Part shown: positions 26,360-34,662 of the stretch, one piece after another | How the letters are laid out: the number at the start of each line of letters is the position of its first letter | How positions within the stretch are numbered: the stretch's first letter is position 1 | Assembly: GCF_016461785.1 (NCBI RefSeq) | Contig: NZ_JAEMUH010000015.1 | Location: 1-64,000 of the forward strand | Direction of reading: 5' to 3' | Source of the DNA: Marinomonas ostreistagni | GTDB lineage: Bacteria > Pseudomonadota > Gammaproteobacteria > Pseudomonadales > Marinomonadaceae | DNA length: 64,000 nt | Position numbers and translations under genes: made by a program | The notes under the pieces: model-generated | Seen by the model: only the letters and a program-made list of their open reading frames with translations | Told to the model about the DNA's origin: nothing | Databases searched by the model: none

Positions 26360-27354
26360 TAGTAGCCCTCCTGATAATCCTCAACCTTTCCGGCAAAAAC
26401 ACGGTATCCCCACAAGGTATAAGCAAGGATTAGTGGGATAAAAATCGCGATGCCGACAACAAGGAATTTAAGGCTTGAGTCCGGGGCCGCGGCGTCCCAG
26501 ATCGTCAATTGGTTCGGTATCAGGTAGGGAAATAGACTAACAACCAAACCAGCAAAACCTAGGGTAAATATACCGGCAACATACCAAAATGGGCGGATTT
26601 CATGGATCGTATCGCTGAGACCTTTCCAAGCTAACACGGCAAACAGTGCGGACAGTAATGGCAATGGACTTAAGTATAAAAAGTTACCGTCTGCAAACCA
26701 GCGCTCACGAATATCATCTGAAGAGAGTACAGTCCATAAACTAACAATTAACATGGCCACCATGACGCCTAGAAGAAGCCGTTTTGCTAAGTGCGCTGCA
26801 TGCTGCTGAATACGACCACGACTTTTCATATACAGATAGCTTGCACCAAGTAAGGCATAGCCTGCCATGACGCTGAATCCAGTCAAAATGGCGAATGGCG
26901 ATAACCAATACCAACTGTCGAGTTGAATATGATTAACATTAACACCTTGAACGATTGATCCTAAGATTAAGCCTTGGCAAAAAGCTGCGGTGGCAGAGCC
27001 CGCGCTAAATGCAAAGTCCCAATAGGGGCGAGAGCGGTCAGCTTTAAAACGGTATTCAAATGCGACGCCACGAAATATAAGGGCAAACAACATTAATATA
27101 ATTGGTAAGTAGAATGTTGATAAAATACCCGCATAGGCGGCTGGAAAGGCAGCGAATAGAACGACACCGCCAAATACCAGCCATGTCTCGTTACCATCCC
27201 AAACATGTGAGATGGAACGCATCAGGTGGTCACGCTCACCTGTTTGGTCAAACCATGGGTAGAGAATACCCACGCCTAAATCAAAGCCATCCAATAACAC
27301 ATACATCAAGACAGCAAAGCCAAGGATCAAGAAATAGAAAAGAACTAAATCCAT
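26359..27354 (-). CDS. cydB: Cyanide-insensitive bd oxidase subunit II
   Basis: 331 residues, about eight helices. LLDGFDLGVGILYPWF near the N-terminus and WDGNETWLVFGGVVLFAAFP are the CydB/CioB signatures. It forms the quinol:O2 oxidase with the adjacent subunit I; the start overlaps the cydA stop by one base. Paralogous to the orphan gene at 13649-14647. Confidence 0.9.
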   Translation of the reverse strand: MDLVLFYFLILGFAVLMYVLLDGFDLGVGILYPWFDQTGERDHLMRSISHVWDGNETWLVFGGVVLFAAFPAAYAGILSTFYLPIILMLFALIFRGVAFEYRFKADRSRPYWDFAFSAGSATAAFCQGLILGSIVQGVNVNHIQLDSWYWLSPFAILTGFSVMAGYALLGASYLYMKSRGRIQQHAAHLAKRLLLGVMVAMLIVSLWTVLSSDDIRERWFADGNFLYLSPLPLLSALFAVLAWKGLSDTIHEIRPFWYVAGIFTLGFAGLVVSLFPYLIPNQLTIWDAAAPDSSLKFLVVGIAIFIPLILAYTLWGYRVFAGKVEDYQEGY

Positions 27355-28760
27355 TATTTTACTCCCTCTTCATGTTTGAGGTTTTTCACCCAAGCTAATG
27401 CATAACCCGGTGCTTTCATACCAATTAATTGTTCTTCAAGATGTGCCATTGACGGCGGGCCTTTTTTGATCAGCTTACGCATGAAGTAAAGGTAGACGCC
27501 CAACAGCAAGGTATAGATCACCACAAAGCCGATCAAAGTAAACAGTACTCGCTCAGCAGGCAGTGGCGAGACGACTTCACTGGTACGAACCAGGTTGTAC
27601 ACTAACCAAGGTTGGCGGCCAACCTCGACCACATACCAACCCGCTAGTACGGAAATGACACCTGAAGGGGTAAATAAGGCCAACGCGGTTAGGAATGGTT
27701 TATTACTGAACAAACTACCGCGCTTACGGAGCCACAGTGCAAGTACAGCTAAGCCAATCATGCCAAATCCCAATCCCACCATCACTCGGAATGACCAGAA
27801 AACCAGTGGTACGTTAGGGCGATCTTCAGGCGGAACAGCTTTTAAGCCTTGTACAGCGCCATCGAAAGTATGGGTCAAGATCAGGCTGCCTAAGCTTGGG
27901 ATACCCAGTTCATAGTCATTGGATTCGGTTTCCATATTAGGCATCGCAAACAGTAATAGCGGAACATGTTCTTCTTTTGCAGGCCAAATACCTTCCATTG
28001 CGGCAAGTTTAGTTGGTTGATGCTCTTTGACGTTTAAACCGTGATGGTCTCCCACCAACGCTTGCAGTGGCGTAAGAACGAGCGCAATCCACATGGTCAT
28101 GGATAAGCCTTTTTTGGCAAACTCAGTGTGTTGTTTTTTAAGTAAGTAATACGCACAGACACCAGCCACTACAAACGTTGCAGTGATGAAAGATGCCAAT
28201 AACATATGGGAAAGACGATACGGCATAGAAGGGTTAAAAATCACTTCGAACCAATCTTCAACATGAAATTGACCGTCAACGATGATATGGCCTTGGGGTG
28301 TTTGCATCCAAGAGTTTGCGACGATGATCCAAAAGGCTGAAATCCATGTACCTATCGCAACGACTACCGTTGAAAAAAAATGTAGTTTGCGCCCTACACG
28401 CTGCCAACCAAATAGCATGACGCCTAAGAAGCCAGCTTCTAAGAAAAAGGCAGTTAACACCTCATAAGCCATTAATGGACCTAGCACAGGACCAACAATG
28501 TCTGAGAACTTAGAGAAATTAGTGCCAAATTCATAGGATAGGACAATCCCTGAAACCACACCCATACCAAAGGTGATGGCAAAGGGTTTGATCCAGAACT
28601 TGGCCAATTGTAGATAACGAGGATCATGGGTTTTTAGCCATAGACCTTCCCAAATGGCAATCAAGGTGGCTAAGCCGATGGTGATGCTAGGGAAGATGAT
28701 ATGAAAGCTAACAGTAAACGCGAACTGTAAGCGAGAGAGTAAAGCGGTATCGAGTTCCAT
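27354..28760 (-). CDS. cydA: Cyanide-insensitive bd oxidase subunit I
   Basis: 468 residues. Heme ligand regions are visible: His in SFHIIFPSITIGLA near the N-terminus, Met in GMGVVSGIVLSYEFG, and GWQRVGRKLHFFSTVVVA. The quinol-binding loop is short, the CIO-type form, and lacks the long E. coli Q-loop insert. It oxidises ubiquinol at O2 without proton pumping and tolerates cyanide and sulfide. Preceded by a 33-residue micro-ORF and a sigma-54 promoter. Confidence 0.9.
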   Translation of the reverse strand: MELDTALLSRLQFAFTVSFHIIFPSITIGLATLIAIWEGLWLKTHDPRYLQLAKFWIKPFAITFGMGVVSGIVLSYEFGTNFSKFSDIVGPVLGPLMAYEVLTAFFLEAGFLGVMLFGWQRVGRKLHFFSTVVVAIGTWISAFWIIVANSWMQTPQGHIIVDGQFHVEDWFEVIFNPSMPYRLSHMLLASFITATFVVAGVCAYYLLKKQHTEFAKKGLSMTMWIALVLTPLQALVGDHHGLNVKEHQPTKLAAMEGIWPAKEEHVPLLLFAMPNMETESNDYELGIPSLGSLILTHTFDGAVQGLKAVPPEDRPNVPLVFWSFRVMVGLGFGMIGLAVLALWLRKRGSLFSNKPFLTALALFTPSGVISVLAGWYVVEVGRQPWLVYNLVRTSEVVSPLPAERVLFTLIGFVVIYTLLLGVYLYFMRKLIKKGPPSMAHLEEQLIGMKAPGYALAWVKNLKHEEGVK

Positions 28761-28769
28761 AAGAAAATC

Positions 28770-28871
28770 CTACGCTTTAGAAGCAAAGCGGCGCAATGCA
28801 AGTGGGGTGATGGCAAGACTGATGATGCTAACTAAAACAAAGGCGTCAATTAAAAGCTGGCTGTAGTGCAT
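28770..28871 (-). CDS. 33-residue membrane micro-protein upstream of cydA
   Basis: Start ATG at 28871 (minus strand), with GAGG 8 bases before it, and stop TAG at 28770, 9 bases before cydA. Sequence begins MHYSQLLIDAFVLVSIISLA and ends in basic RRFASKA: one hydrophobic helix with a positive C-terminus. A leader ORF before cydA is known in other bacteria (CydZ-type small proteins); whether this is related is inference. It lies between the sigma-54 promoter and cydA. Confidence 0.6.
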   Translation of the reverse strand: MHYSQLLIDAFVLVSIISLAITPLALRRFASKA

Positions 28872-28922
28872 AGGTGTTACCTCGAGGGCTGTATTGAGTT
28901 AAATCATGTTGATTGATCTTTA

Positions 28923-28938
28923 GCATTGATTGTGCCAA
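28923..28938 (-). promoter_or_regulatory. Sigma-54 promoter of the bd oxidase operon
   Basis: Minus strand reads TTGGCACAATCAATGC: the -24 element TGGCAC and the -12 element with GC exactly 10 bases after GG, matching TGGCAC-N5-TTGC at all but one T. The predicted start falls about 50 bases before the micro-ORF. A divergent regulator with a GAFTGA motif lies next to it. Confidence 0.8.
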
Positions 28939-28996
28939 TAAAATGTTTAATTTAAGTTGTTGAAATTATTAAATAAAATTATTTATTTGAACTGAT

Positions 28997-29049
28997 CGTA
29001 AACAAAGTTTACGATTTATCCAAAGTTTACACTGTCAACGAGGTTTACG
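28997..29049. promoter_or_regulatory. Iterated GTTTAC operators, candidate enhancer sites
   Basis: CGTAAAC-AAA-GTTTACG (28997-29013) is a 17-bp palindrome. GTTTAC then recurs at 29025 and 29043, exactly 18 bases apart each time, starting from 29007. The array lies about 60-110 bases upstream of the -24 element, a normal enhancer distance. The last copy abuts the ribosome binding site of the kinase gene. Confidence 0.7.
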
Positions 29050-29051
29050 TT

Positions 29052-30944
29052 TTGGCCTTATCGATTGCGTTTGAGATATCTATTTGGATAACCAGTGTTT
29101 GTGGCGTTTTGGTTGCCGCATGGCTGTTGTGGCGTGCTCGTCATCAACCAGACTTGCGAGCTTTAGCGGGCTTTGCAGTGATGATGGCATTATGGTGTTC
29201 AGGTCATTTGGCGTTGCTGCATAACCAAGAAACACTGGGTATGGTCTTGGTTCTTGCTAACCCGTTAATGCCAACTTTTTTTCTGCATTTTGCATTATTG
29301 TTTGTCAATGAAGGTACTGAGAAACAACCGTGGTTGACGAGATTGATACACATCATGCCTTGGATCTATGCAACCAGTATCTTTATTGTGATTTGCAGTA
29401 TTTGGGCCGAAGCTGGCGACACGGTGCCATTAATGGATGGACGGCCATTCTTTGTGTTTAATGCCCACGGCGCAGTGAATCTAGCATATACCGTATTAAT
29501 AGGTGTCCTTGGTCATGGGGTGTTGTTGCTTGGTTGGCAGCAGCATTCTGGCAATAAAAAACGTTCCATCTTAGCCATGTTTGGTGTCGCGGCATGGGGG
29601 TTGCTACTGGCAACGAGCTTCGTGTTTCCATCGTTTGGTATTAATGTTTTCCCTTACCCAATGTTGTTACTCCCCAGTTATTTATTACTGCTGGTGTATG
29701 GTGTGGTGCGCTATCAGATTTTGGATGTAAACCGTTTCGCGAATCGGGCTTTATTAGCATTAGCGATGATGCTTGTTGTGCTGTGTGTGATTGCGGTACT
29801 GGGGGCTTTTTCAGGCCCCATTGGCTTACAGGCTTTGGCGACGGTGCCAATATGGCAGTTATGGCTATATTCATTGGTGGTTTTATTAACAGCAGCGATG
29901 GTGTACCCATGGTTAAAACGTTTCAGTGAACGTTTAGTATTCCCTGGCGCTGTGCTGAATGAGCGCATCTTAGATAATTGGAATAGGGAGTTGAATCATG
30001 CAGGATCATGGCAAGCATTAACATTACTGGGTGAACAGCAACTGGCACAACACCTTAGACAGCCTGTACCAATTTGCCTTGAGCCTGCGGATGTGCCAGA
30101 AGAGCTTCATATTGTCGTACAGAAAGAATTGAATGGTTGGTTCGCACAACCCGTACACACCAACGATATTAGCCCTGGTATGCGACTGACTTTGGACGTC
30201 TTTAGTTCTTTATTTGCGACACAATGTGCTGCACTTGAACGATCTCTCGCGTTAGCAGAAACAGAACGAAAACGTTTAGATGAACAACATCTAGTCGAGT
30301 TAGGTAGTCTTTCAGCTGCGATGGCTCATGAGTTACGTAACCCTTTAAATATTATCTCAATGGCGTCGTACAATTCACCTGCTGATACACGCCGTCATAT
30401 CCAAGAGCAGTTAACCCGTGCCGATCGTTTAGTAAGTGATATGCTGGTGTATTCAGGCAAGCTTACACTCCAATATCAGCCTGTGTTTATAAAACCTTTG
30501 TTAGGGAGTGTCTTGAGCTCTTTGAACACAGATAACGTTTTGATCACCTTACAAATTGAAGAGCAGCTCGAAGTGAATGCTGATCCGCACCGCTTACAGC
30601 AAGTATTTATTAATCTCATTGATAACGCTTTGGCCTTCGTGCGCAATCAGGGTGATGGCTCGATCTGTATCGAAGCACATAAAGAAAATTCAGAGTTAGC
30701 TTGTCGTATCCATAATAATGGTCCGTCCCTAGATCCCAGTATTGGACAAGAAGAATTATTCCGCCCATTTGTCAGCAAAAGACAAGGAGGTAGCGGACTG
30801 GGACTGGCCATTGTAAGGCGCATCCTTGATGCTCATCATGGGCAAATTGGTCATCGTAATGATCTAAATTGGCCCGTTACCTTTGAAATCCGATTACCTC
30901 TCAATCCCACAGTACAAACCAAAGGAGAATCCAAAGATGTCTGA
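29052..30944 (+). CDS. Membrane sensor histidine kinase paired with a sigma-54 regulator
   Basis: 630 residues from a TTG start that follows GAGG by 8 bases. The N-terminal 290 or so residues form about eight to nine helices resembling a seven-helix receptor-type input module. After a linker comes HisKA with the phospho-acceptor His426 in MAHELRNPL, then HATPase with INLIDNALAF, SGLGLAIVRRI. It would phosphorylate the downstream response regulator. Divergent from the bd oxidase; an input linked to quinone or respiratory state is inference. Confidence 0.87.
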   Translation: MALSIAFEISIWITSVCGVLVAAWLLWRARHQPDLRALAGFAVMMALWCSGHLALLHNQETLGMVLVLANPLMPTFFLHFALLFVNEGTEKQPWLTRLIHIMPWIYATSIFIVICSIWAEAGDTVPLMDGRPFFVFNAHGAVNLAYTVLIGVLGHGVLLLGWQQHSGNKKRSILAMFGVAAWGLLLATSFVFPSFGINVFPYPMLLLPSYLLLLVYGVVRYQILDVNRFANRALLALAMMLVVLCVIAVLGAFSGPIGLQALATVPIWQLWLYSLVVLLTAAMVYPWLKRFSERLVFPGAVLNERILDNWNRELNHAGSWQALTLLGEQQLAQHLRQPVPICLEPADVPEELHIVVQKELNGWFAQPVHTNDISPGMRLTLDVFSSLFATQCAALERSLALAETERKRLDEQHLVELGSLSAAMAHELRNPLNIISMASYNSPADTRRHIQEQLTRADRLVSDMLVYSGKLTLQYQPVFIKPLLGSVLSSLNTDNVLITLQIEEQLEVNADPHRLQQVFINLIDNALAFVRNQGDGSICIEAHKENSELACRIHNNGPSLDPSIGQEELFRPFVSKRQGGSGLGLAIVRRILDAHHGQIGHRNDLNWPVTFEIRLPLNPTVQTKGESKDV

Positions 30945-32325
30945 TCATGGCTACATCTTATTGGTCGATGATGAACCTGCTTTTCGTGAGTTGGCAGGAG
31001 GTTGGTTGCGTCAACAAGGGTTTAGAGTTAAGACGGTTGGCTCGACGGATGAAGCCTTAGAAGCGAAAAAAAGCCAAGGACAGCCAGATTTAGTATTGCT
31101 AGACCTTTCCTTACCCCCTTACTTTGATCCTCAGAAAACGCTGCAGACCATGCCAGAATTTGGTGGTTGCCCAGTGATTATTATTACCGGACACGCCGAA
31201 CGTGAGCTGTCATTGCAAGCGATTTCTCAAGGTGCTTGGGACTTTATCGCCAAGCCTATAGACCCCGAAATGTTAGCCGTTGTGGTGAAGAGGGCATTGG
31301 CAAAGACACGACTAGAGCGCGAAGTAGAGCGTTTACAAGAGACTTCTCCGAAGTTAGGTTCAGAAAAGTACATTGGTATTTCTGACAGTGCGCAGCGTGT
31401 GCGTTCTTTGATAGAACGTATTGCTCCGACAGACGTTAGAGTGCTAGTGACGGGACCTTCTGGAACAGGTAAAGAGGTTATTTCGAGGGCACTACACGAT
31501 ATGAGTCCTCGGGCAAAAAAGCCATTTGTTTCTGTACACTGCGGTGCTATCCCAGCAGAACTGTTAGAAAGTGAGCTATTTGGCCATGTAAAAGGCGCTT
31601 TTACCGGGGCAGATAAAGATAAAGTTGGCCTCCTAAAGCTTGCGGATGGTGGTACTTTATTTCTCGATGAAATTGGTGAAATGCCAGTGCCAATGCAAGT
31701 CAAAATGCTGAGGGTTTTACAGGAGGGTAGCTATTTTCGTGTGGGGGCACGAGAGCTAGAGTCTATCGACGTGCGGATTATTTCAGCTACGAATGCTGAT
31801 TTGGCTCAGCTCATAGCAAGTGGTGACTTTCGTGAAGATCTGTATTATCGGATCAAAGGCGTTAACATCGAAACGCAAGCACTTCATATGCGTCAAGAGG
31901 ACATCCCCGTTTTATTGAAACACTTTATTGCTGCATTAGAAACACATCAAAGTAGAAAGTTTTATCTTTCAAATGAAGCGCTTCAATGGTTTCGGCAACG
32001 TCCATGGCAAGGAAACGTAAGAGAGCTGAAAAATACTCTTGAGAGCGTAGCAGCGATCGCCGTGGCAGGCCAAATTTCCTTAACGGAAATTCAAGTACTT
32101 AACTACGATGTAACGCCTCAAAGTCGCTCGCCAATCTTAACCTCTGAAGAAAAGCCAGTAGCGTTTACTCATTCGCTTGATGAGCAAGTTCAGGAGCTAG
32201 AAATCAAGCTCATCCGAAAAGCATTAGACACAACAGGTCACAACAAAACCCAATCTGCCAAGCTTCTTGGGTTATCCAGACAAGGCCTAATTAAAAAAAT
32301 TGAAAGATATGGTTTAGGGAGTTAG
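30937..32325 (+). CDS. NtrC-family response regulator
   Basis: 462 residues, ATG 30937 chosen because GGAG lies nearby (an open extension to 30883 lies inside the kinase gene). Receiver domain with VDDEP and phospho-acceptor Asp56; AAA+ domain with Walker A GPSGTGKE (173-180), the sigma-54 contact loop GAFTGA (220-225), LFLDEIGEM, and arginine finger region; C-terminal Fis helix-turn-helix KTQSAKLLGLSRQGLIKKIE. It activates sigma-54 promoters, here most likely the one upstream of cydA. Confidence 0.9.
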   Translation: MSDHGYILLVDDEPAFRELAGGWLRQQGFRVKTVGSTDEALEAKKSQGQPDLVLLDLSLPPYFDPQKTLQTMPEFGGCPVIIITGHAERELSLQAISQGAWDFIAKPIDPEMLAVVVKRALAKTRLEREVERLQETSPKLGSEKYIGISDSAQRVRSLIERIAPTDVRVLVTGPSGTGKEVISRALHDMSPRAKKPFVSVHCGAIPAELLESELFGHVKGAFTGADKDKVGLLKLADGGTLFLDEIGEMPVPMQVKMLRVLQEGSYFRVGARELESIDVRIISATNADLAQLIASGDFREDLYYRIKGVNIETQALHMRQEDIPVLLKHFIAALETHQSRKFYLSNEALQWFRQRPWQGNVRELKNTLESVAAIAVAGQISLTEIQVLNYDVTPQSRSPILTSEEKPVAFTHSLDEQVQELEIKLIRKALDTTGHNKTQSAKLLGLSRQGLIKKIERYGLGS

Positions 32326-32333
32326 AAAAGAGA

Positions 32334-32365
32334 GGCTCTTTCAATAGAAGTAAGAGCCTTGGTTA
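32334..32365. terminator. Bidirectional terminator between the regulator and mesD
   Basis: GGCTCTT (32334-32340) pairs with AAGAGCC (32352-32358). The minus strand continues into TCTCTTTTC, so it serves mesD as well as the convergent regulator gene. Confidence 0.65.
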
Positions 32366-32368
32366 ATG

Positions 32369-33394
32369 TTAAGCGATTTCCTTACGAATAATGTCTGCAC
32401 CAGCCGCCAAGGCTTGCAGTTTACCTCGTGCTACTTCGCGTGGAAGCGGAGCCATGCCGCAGTTGGTGCACGGATAAAGCTTATCTGCATCAACATACTT
32501 CAACGCTTCACGAAGTGTGGCGGCGACATCTTCTGGTGTTTCTATTGTGTGGTTAGCCACGTCAATTGCCCCCACCATGACTTTTTTGCCTCGAACCAGC
32601 TCCATAAGCTCCATAGGAACATGCGAGTTATGACATTCCAGCGAAATGATGTCGATGTTTGAGGTTTGTAATTTCGGAAATATCTTTTCGTACTGACGCC
32701 ATTCGGTACCTAATGTTTTTTTCCAATCTGTATTGGCTTTGATGCCATAGCCATAACAGATATGAACAGCAGTTTCGCACTTAAGCCCTTCAATTGCCCG
32801 TTCAAGGCAGGCAATGCCCCAAGCGTTCACCTCATCAAAAAAGACATTAAACGCAGGCTCGTCAAATTGGATAATGTCGACACCCGCGGCTTCCAGTTCT
32901 TTTGCCTCTTGATTAAGTATTTTGGCAAATTCCCAAGCCAGCTTTTCACGACTGTGGTAGTGATCATCATAAAGGGTATCAACCATGGTCATCGGACCAG
33001 GTAAAGCCCACTTGATAGGTTGTTTGGTTTGTTGACGTAGAAACGTTGCATCATCGACAAACACAGGTTTTTGTCGAGACACTGGGCCAACAACTACAGG
33101 AACACTGGCATCGTAACGGTCGCGAATTTTGACCGTTTTGCGGTTTTCAAAGTCCACTCCATTTAAGTGCTCAATAAAGGTTGTCACAAAATGCTGACGT
33201 GTCTGTTCGCCGTCACTTACGATGTCTATGCCCGCTAAAAGCTGCTCTTGAAGTGCGACACGTAGAGCATCTTGTTTCCCAGCAATCAGTTGCTCGCCTT
33301 CAAGTTTCCAAGGGGACCAAAGCGTTTCAGGCTCCGCTAACCATTCTGGTTTTGGCAGGCTACCTGCGGTAGATGTTGGCAGTAGTGTTTTCAT
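32369..33394 (-). CDS. mesD: Folate-independent methionine synthase MesD (core MetE)
   Basis: 341 residues, the length of only the catalytic half of MetE. Zinc ligand pattern visible: His in AVHICYG, Glu in FDEPAF and Cys in CTNCGM. The N-terminal folate domain of full MetE is absent. The gene follows a DUF1852 gene, the pairing of the MesD/MesX systems of Acinetobacter and other proteobacteria, which make methionine without methylfolate; MesX and oxygen are needed there. Confidence 0.88.
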   Translation of the reverse strand: MKTLLPTSTAGSLPKPEWLAEPETLWSPWKLEGEQLIAGKQDALRVALQEQLLAGIDIVSDGEQTRQHFVTTFIEHLNGVDFENRKTVKIRDRYDASVPVVVGPVSRQKPVFVDDATFLRQQTKQPIKWALPGPMTMVDTLYDDHYHSREKLAWEFAKILNQEAKELEAAGVDIIQFDEPAFNVFFDEVNAWGIACLERAIEGLKCETAVHICYGYGIKANTDWKKTLGTEWRQYEKIFPKLQTSNIDIISLECHNSHVPMELMELVRGKKVMVGAIDVANHTIETPEDVAATLREALKYVDADKLYPCTNCGMAPLPREVARGKLQALAAGADIIRKEIA

Positions 33395-33434
33395 ATTCCG
33401 TTGCTCTTATCAGTGTGAATTTCTTAGTTGTCAG

Positions 33435-34412
33435 TTACAGGCCAAAGTTGGCCGACCATTGGTTCAGAATCGTTTGATAAGGCTTAATAAAATGCTCCTC
33501 AGTAAACTTTCCTTGTTTGACTGCCAATTGGCTTCGTTCTTCTCGGTCGTATTCGATCTGAGTGAGCGAATGATCAAGATGTTTTAGGCTGGGCTTGAAT
33601 CGCTCGCCAGCGGCAGCGTTGGCATTGTAAATCTCCGGACGATAGATCTTTTGGAAGGTTTCCATCGTGCTGATCGTGCCAATAAGTTCTAAGTTGGTGT
33701 AATCGTTAAGAAGATCACCAAAGAAGTAGAACGCCAGCGGCGCGGAACTGTTGGCAGGCATGAAATAGCGCACCTGTAGCCCCATTTGTTTGAAATAGGT
33801 TTCTGTGAGCGAGGACTCATTTGGAACGTATTCAAAGCCAAGAATAGGGTGTTTATTTTCGGTTCGCTGATAGATTTTGGTTTCGGAAACGCTTAAACAA
33901 ATCACCGGCAGCTTGCTGAAATGTTCTTTAAAAGTTGAAGACTGAACAAAGCTCTGAAAAATCTTGCCGTGCAGCGCACCAAAATCATTGGGAATGCTAA
34001 AACCCTGTTTATCTTTATTGTGTTCTTGTAGCAATACGCTGAAATCGTAGTCTCGCACATAAGATGAGAAATTATTGCCCACTAAACCTGGAATGCGCTC
34101 GTTTGTTCTTTGATCAACGATTTCCGTTTTAAGAATCTCAATGGTGGGAAAGGTCTGGCCATTTCCAGTCACATCAATATCCACCGACACAATATCAAGT
34201 TCAACAGAGTAGCGGTCGCCCGTTGGGTTGTCCCAGTTGGCCAGAGCATTAAAGCGATTATTGATCATTCGTAACGTATCACGAAGATTGGCCTCGCGAC
34301 GCTTGCCGCGCGCAAGATTGGCGAAATTTGTTGTGATACGTGTGTTTTCTGACGGCTGATAGTGCTCATCAAACCGAATAGTGCTTACTGAAAATTCAAA
34401 TGCTTGGCTCAT
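33435..34412 (-). CDS. mesX: DUF1852 protein MesX
   Basis: 325 residues from ATG 34412; the frame also opens at TTG 34418. DUF1852 landmarks: FSVSTIRFDEHY, TTNFANLARG and NRFNALANWDNP. DUF1852 (MesX) is required for the activity of the MesD methionine synthase that follows, 40 bases downstream. Its reaction is not known, though it is suspected to supply the methyl group. A pair of 12-bp repeats lies upstream. Confidence 0.9.
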   Translation of the reverse strand: MSQAFEFSVSTIRFDEHYQPSENTRITTNFANLARGKRREANLRDTLRMINNRFNALANWDNPTGDRYSVELDIVSVDIDVTGNGQTFPTIEILKTEIVDQRTNERIPGLVGNNFSSYVRDYDFSVLLQEHNKDKQGFSIPNDFGALHGKIFQSFVQSSTFKEHFSKLPVICLSVSETKIYQRTENKHPILGFEYVPNESSLTETYFKQMGLQVRYFMPANSSAPLAFYFFGDLLNDYTNLELIGTISTMETFQKIYRPEIYNANAAAGERFKPSLKHLDHSLTQIEYDREERSQLAVKQGKFTEEHFIKPYQTILNQWSANFGL

Positions 34413-34533
34413 GCTCAACTCTTCCTATCTTATGGGATCGCACCCAGTTGGACTTCCTGCCTTCTTTGATCTGTTAAATTCTCCAGAAGTCAGTTGCTGT
34501 GATGTGTAGGAATACAGTAGTTGGAAATGTATT

Positions 34534-34575
34534 ATGAGTAAAATTTGTTGATTTCAGTTTTAGATGAGTAAAATT
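34534..34575. repeat. Two ATGAGTAAAATT repeats upstream of mesX
   Basis: Exact 12-bp repeats at 34534-34545 and 34564-34575, 30 bases apart, so on the same face of the helix. They sit in the mesX promoter region and could be operators. No SAM riboswitch is seen here. Confidence 0.5.
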
Positions 34576-34626
34576 AATTTTATTATTTCAATCTAGTGCA
34601 AATTATTTTGTACGAAACTTCTATAA

Positions 34627-34643
34627 GAGGCAGTTAATGCCTC
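34627..34643. terminator. Hairpin behind the dihydroorotase-like gene
   Basis: GAGGCA (34627-34632) pairs with TGCCTC (34638-34643), followed by T6 on the plus strand; on the minus strand the tail is weaker (TTAT). It lies 20 bases after the stop of the pyrC-like gene. Confidence 0.5.
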
Positions 34644-34662
34644 CTATTTTTTATATCGGGTA

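Noticed and set aside
34419..34662. SAM or other methionine riboswitch before mesX
   Set aside because: No kink-turn or conserved SAM-box core was found; only repeats and a hairpin are visible.
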